Source: an uncultured Phycisphaerales bacterium (lineage in GTDB: Bacteria; Planctomycetota; Phycisphaerae; Phycisphaerales; UBA1924). Taken from it: a stretch of 7,689 nt of DNA. The notes beneath the pieces were generated by a model. The model was not told the origin of the DNA, searched no databases, and saw nothing but the letters and a program-made list of their open reading frames with translations. The translations under genes were made by a program, and so were the position numbers. This document shows, piece by piece, positions 5,617-7,689 of the stretch; the stretch's first letter is position 1, and each line of letters starts with the position of its first letter. The stretch covers positions 1 through 7,689 of the forward strand of contig CALMQD010000545.1 of the NCBI GenBank assembly GCA_937871415.1, written 5' to 3'.

Positions 5617-6852
5617 ATGAGCGACACTCTCCGGCGGACAGGCACGGCACCGCTTCCTGAGGCACCGCACGCACGATCGATCTTCCTTCGCAGGCTCGTC
5701 GCGACGCTGATCGCGGCATGGACACTGGTCCTGCCCGCGCGGGGCGAGGAGCCCGCACCGAACTCGGCGCCCCCTGCGGATGCGCCCGGCTCGCTGATCG
5801 TCTATTGCTCGGCCGACAGCGTGTACTTTCAGCCCGTGCTCGAGGCGTTCACACGGGAGACCGGGATCAAGGTGCGCCCCGTCTTCGACACCGAGGCCAC
5901 CAAGACGTTCGGGCTCGTGCAGCGCTTGATCAACGAACAGGGCGACGCCGCGATCGCCGACGTCTTCGTCAGTTCGGAGGTGCTGGGAATGATCCGGCTG
6001 TCGAACGCTGGGCTGCTCGAGCCCTACATCTGCCAGCCCGCCGAGGAGGCCTTCTCCAAGCGCGGCGGGTATCCACAGATGATGAAGGCTCACGACCGCA
6101 CATGGACCGGCTTTGCACGCCGGGCGCGGGTGCTCGTGTACAACACCAAGTTCGTGGCCAAGGACGACGCTCCGCTGCGGCTTGCGCAGTTGGCGGACCC
6201 GAAGTGGAAGGGCCGGGTGGCGATGGCGCGGCCGCAGTTCGGCACCACGCGCAGCCAGCTCGCCGCGCTGCACATGATCTCGCCGAGCGCCGATGACCCG
6301 ACATCGGGCTTCTCGCGCTGGCTTGACGGGCTGTTCGCGAACAACGTGCGCCTGTACGACGGCAACTCGTCGGTCGTGCGGGCCGTCGCCTCGGGGGAGG
6401 CGTACGTCGGCCTGACCGACAACGACGACGTGCACGCGGGCTGGGCCAACGGCTGGCCCATCGGCATGCTGCGCATCAGCAGCCAGATCGAGGACATCAC
6501 GCACGACCGCGGCCCATCGCACGATCCGAACGCGGGAACCCTCCTGAACTTCCCCGAGTCCGCGCTGCAGACGTTCCACACGGTCGGGATTCTCAAGTCC
6601 TCGAAGCGTCAGACGCAGGCACGCCGGTTCGTGGACTTCGTCCTCTCGAAGCAGGCCGACCAGATCCTCTCGAGCGGCGACGCGAAGACCTACACGTCGT
6701 ATCACCCGATGCTGCTCGACCCGCTGGCAGGACTGGATGCCCGGATGAAGGCGCCGGACCTGTACTTCATGGACATCGACTACGAGGAGATCGCCCGGCA
6801 CGCCGACGCGGCGCTGAAGATGTTCGAGGAACGCGAGAAGAAAGCGCGTTAG
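5617..6852 (+). CDS. Periplasmic ABC substrate-binding protein, iron(III)-type (AfuA/COG1840-like)
   Basis: This 411-residue exported solute-binding protein has a basic n-region (R20 to R26), a hydrophobic stretch at about 27-41 and a likely signal-peptidase site after A41-R42-G43. The leader before the hydrophobic stretch is unusually long (about 26 residues), but no later methionine could serve as the start. The mature part begins with LIVYCSADSVYFQPVLEAF (60-78), then TGIKV, ADVF and GLLEPY, the order seen in AfuA/FbpA-class proteins that capture Fe(III) or a related small solute and deliver it to an inner-membrane ABC transporter. The central region (WTGFARRARVLVYNT, then LADPKWKGRVAM) also matches that class. 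I cannot point to the tyrosine pair that binds iron in FbpA, so the ligand is not certain. The mature protein has only two cysteines, C64 and C139, possibly a disulfide. No permease or matching ATPase is adjacent; the ABC ATPase at 1482-2222 is of a different type. The start at 5617 has no Shine-Dalgarno site. Confidence 0.9.
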   Translation: MSDTLRRTGTAPLPEAPHARSIFLRRLVATLIAAWTLVLPARGEEPAPNSAPPADAPGSLIVYCSADSVYFQPVLEAFTRETGIKVRPVFDTEATKTFGLVQRLINEQGDAAIADVFVSSEVLGMIRLSNAGLLEPYICQPAEEAFSKRGGYPQMMKAHDRTWTGFARRARVLVYNTKFVAKDDAPLRLAQLADPKWKGRVAMARPQFGTTRSQLAALHMISPSADDPTSGFSRWLDGLFANNVRLYDGNSSVVRAVASGEAYVGLTDNDDVHAGWANGWPIGMLRISSQIEDITHDRGPSHDPNAGTLLNFPESALQTFHTVGILKSSKRQTQARRFVDFVLSKQADQILSSGDAKTYTSYHPMLLDPLAGLDARMKAPDLYFMDIDYEEIARHADAALKMFEEREKKAR

Positions 6853-6866
6853 TGCCTTGAACTACT

Positions 6867-7689
6867 TCAGCCCGTGAGCAAACCGGGCTCGATCTCGGGC
6901 ACACGTGCTGACGAGGCCGCGGCCAGCAAGACTGATTGAAACACCCTCGCCTGCTCGTGATGCACATGAACCACCTGTGGTTCCTTGCCGACGGGATCAA
7001 TGAACAGCGCGTTCTGAGTGAAGTCCGCAATGACTCGGGCGTTGTGGAGTGCAAGTGATCGCCTGACCCGGACAGTACGGCCCCACGACGCAGATTCGAG
7101 CACCTCGAGGTTGCCCGGAGTGACTCGCAGGTATTGGGGCTTGTAGACACCCGCAACGATCACCAGGCCGGTGTGCAAGGCGAATCCCGTGAGAAACACG
7201 GCGTTCGACGATGCCCACGTCCATAGAACTCCGAACGCCGCGGCGCTGATCGCGACGCCCAGCACCCAGCCGAGCGCGGCGGCTCGTCCTTCGAGTTTCC
7301 ATATGCGAAATACCCTCGGCTCGAAGGCCTGATCTGAAACCAAACCAAACTCCGCAACGCTCGCGATTTCCCGGGGACGACCGCAGCACCAGAGCCGCCG
7401 TGTTTCATCAGGAGTTTGCAGGATTGTGCCCAAGTTTAGTGCGAAGCGGGTCAGCGCACTCCTGCGCCGCCAGAGGCGCGGCACTTGAGCCAACCCGTAG
7501 AGCAGGGTTGCAGCACATACCACAGAGACTGCGGTTCGGAACGACCCGGTTCCTCTCGGATTTGCCGACATGAAGAAGCAGCAGAGACCCAGGGAGAAAA
7601 GCAAATCCCTCGGCGCGAGCCCGGGCATCCCGCGCGGTCCCGCCCACTTGCCGGGCGCGTTGGCAAATCCCACGACTCCCAAGGCTGTC
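6867..7689 (-). CDS. Putative membrane protein with soluble, possibly PH-like, C-terminal domain (5' end unresolved)
   Basis: I do not recognise this gene by family. The frame is open to the window edge: the first possible start inside it is a TTG at 7682, with ATGs at 7628 and 7571 as alternatives, so the protein may begin outside the window. Numbered from 7682 it has 271 residues. Hydrophobic segments suit four membrane helices at roughly 27-40, 50-68, 134-157 and 160-180, arranged as two hairpins separated by a roughly 65-residue polar loop containing W98-C99-C100. The last 90 residues are polar, with alternating strand-like stretches (YLRVTPGNLEVLES, then VRRSLALHNARVI and NALFIDP) and a final helix, reminiscent of the small bacterial PH-like domains that follow membrane hairpins. 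This is a resemblance only. Base composition is lower in GC than in the genes to the left (57-60% in two hand-counted 60-nt lines against about 70% in aroA). It is convergent with the binding-protein gene, with only 14 nt between stops. Confidence 0.75.
   Translation of the reverse strand, partial: TALGVVGFANAPGKWAGPRGMPGLAPRDLLFSLGLCCFFMSANPRGTGSFRTAVSVVCAATLLYGLAQVPRLWRRRSALTRFALNLGTILQTPDETRRLWCCGRPREIASVAEFGLVSDQAFEPRVFRIWKLEGRAAALGWVLGVAISAAAFGVLWTWASSNAVFLTGFALHTGLVIVAGVYKPQYLRVTPGNLEVLESASWGRTVRVRRSLALHNARVIADFTQNALFIDPVGKEPQVVHVHHEQARVFQSVLLAAASSARVPEIEPGLLTG

Noticed and set aside
5617..5745. Tat signal peptide on the binding protein because of paired arginines
   Set aside because: The arginines R25-R26 sit directly against the hydrophobic stretch, and the following residues (LVATL) do not fit S/T-R-R-x-F-L-K. 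A Sec signal peptide explains the region.
1482..6852. Pairing of the ABC ATPase with the substrate-binding protein as one transporter
   Set aside because: The ATPase is of LolD/MacB type, which works with FtsX-like permeases and no classical binding protein. The genes are more than 3 kb apart and on opposite strands.
6853..6866. Terminator between the convergent binding-protein and membrane-protein genes
   Set aside because: The gap is only 14 nt, and I see no inverted repeat or T-run in it or just around it.

Overview
The window is GC-rich DNA (about 65-70% G+C in hand-counted coding lines, somewhat less at the right end) carrying seven protein-coding genes and no RNA genes, insertion sequences or CRISPR arrays that I can see. 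An FHA-GAF-PP2C (SpoIIE-type) phosphatase next to a PilZ/receiver/HPt-like protein, the scarcity of Shine-Dalgarno sites and the base composition suggest a Planctomycetota-like bacterium, perhaps Phycisphaerae. That assignment is an inference from style, not from a marker gene.

Left part (1-1433, + strand): the C-terminal two thirds of EPSP synthase (AroA, shikimate pathway), cut by the window edge, followed 8 nt later by a complete LOG-family nucleoside-monophosphate phosphoribohydrolase. The two are probably cotranscribed. A short convergent gap with a GC hairpin separates them from a minus-strand LolD/MacB-type ABC ATPase (1482-2222) that has no permease gene beside it.

Middle (2322-5581, + strand): a signalling block. 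The first gene encodes an FHA-GAF-PP2C serine/threonine phosphatase with its metal-binding residues intact. It is divergent from the ABC ATPase, with a 99-nt gap. After a 230-nt intergenic region with small repeats and hairpins comes a protein with a PilZ domain carrying intact c-di-GMP-binding motifs, then a receiver-like domain with a degraded acidic pocket, then an HPt-like domain in which the phospho-accepting histidine appears to be valine. This is the most unusual object in the window.

Right part (5617-7689): a secreted AfuA-type (COG1840-like) periplasmic substrate-binding protein of the iron(III) transporter class, again without transporter partners, and, convergent with it, a minus-strand membrane protein with about four membrane segments and a soluble, possibly PH-like, C-terminal domain. 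That last frame is open to the window edge. All genes are tightly spaced, and the largest gap is 230 nt. I did not find a clear multi-gene defence or mobile system; the novelty lies in the signalling pair and in transporter parts that lack their partners.
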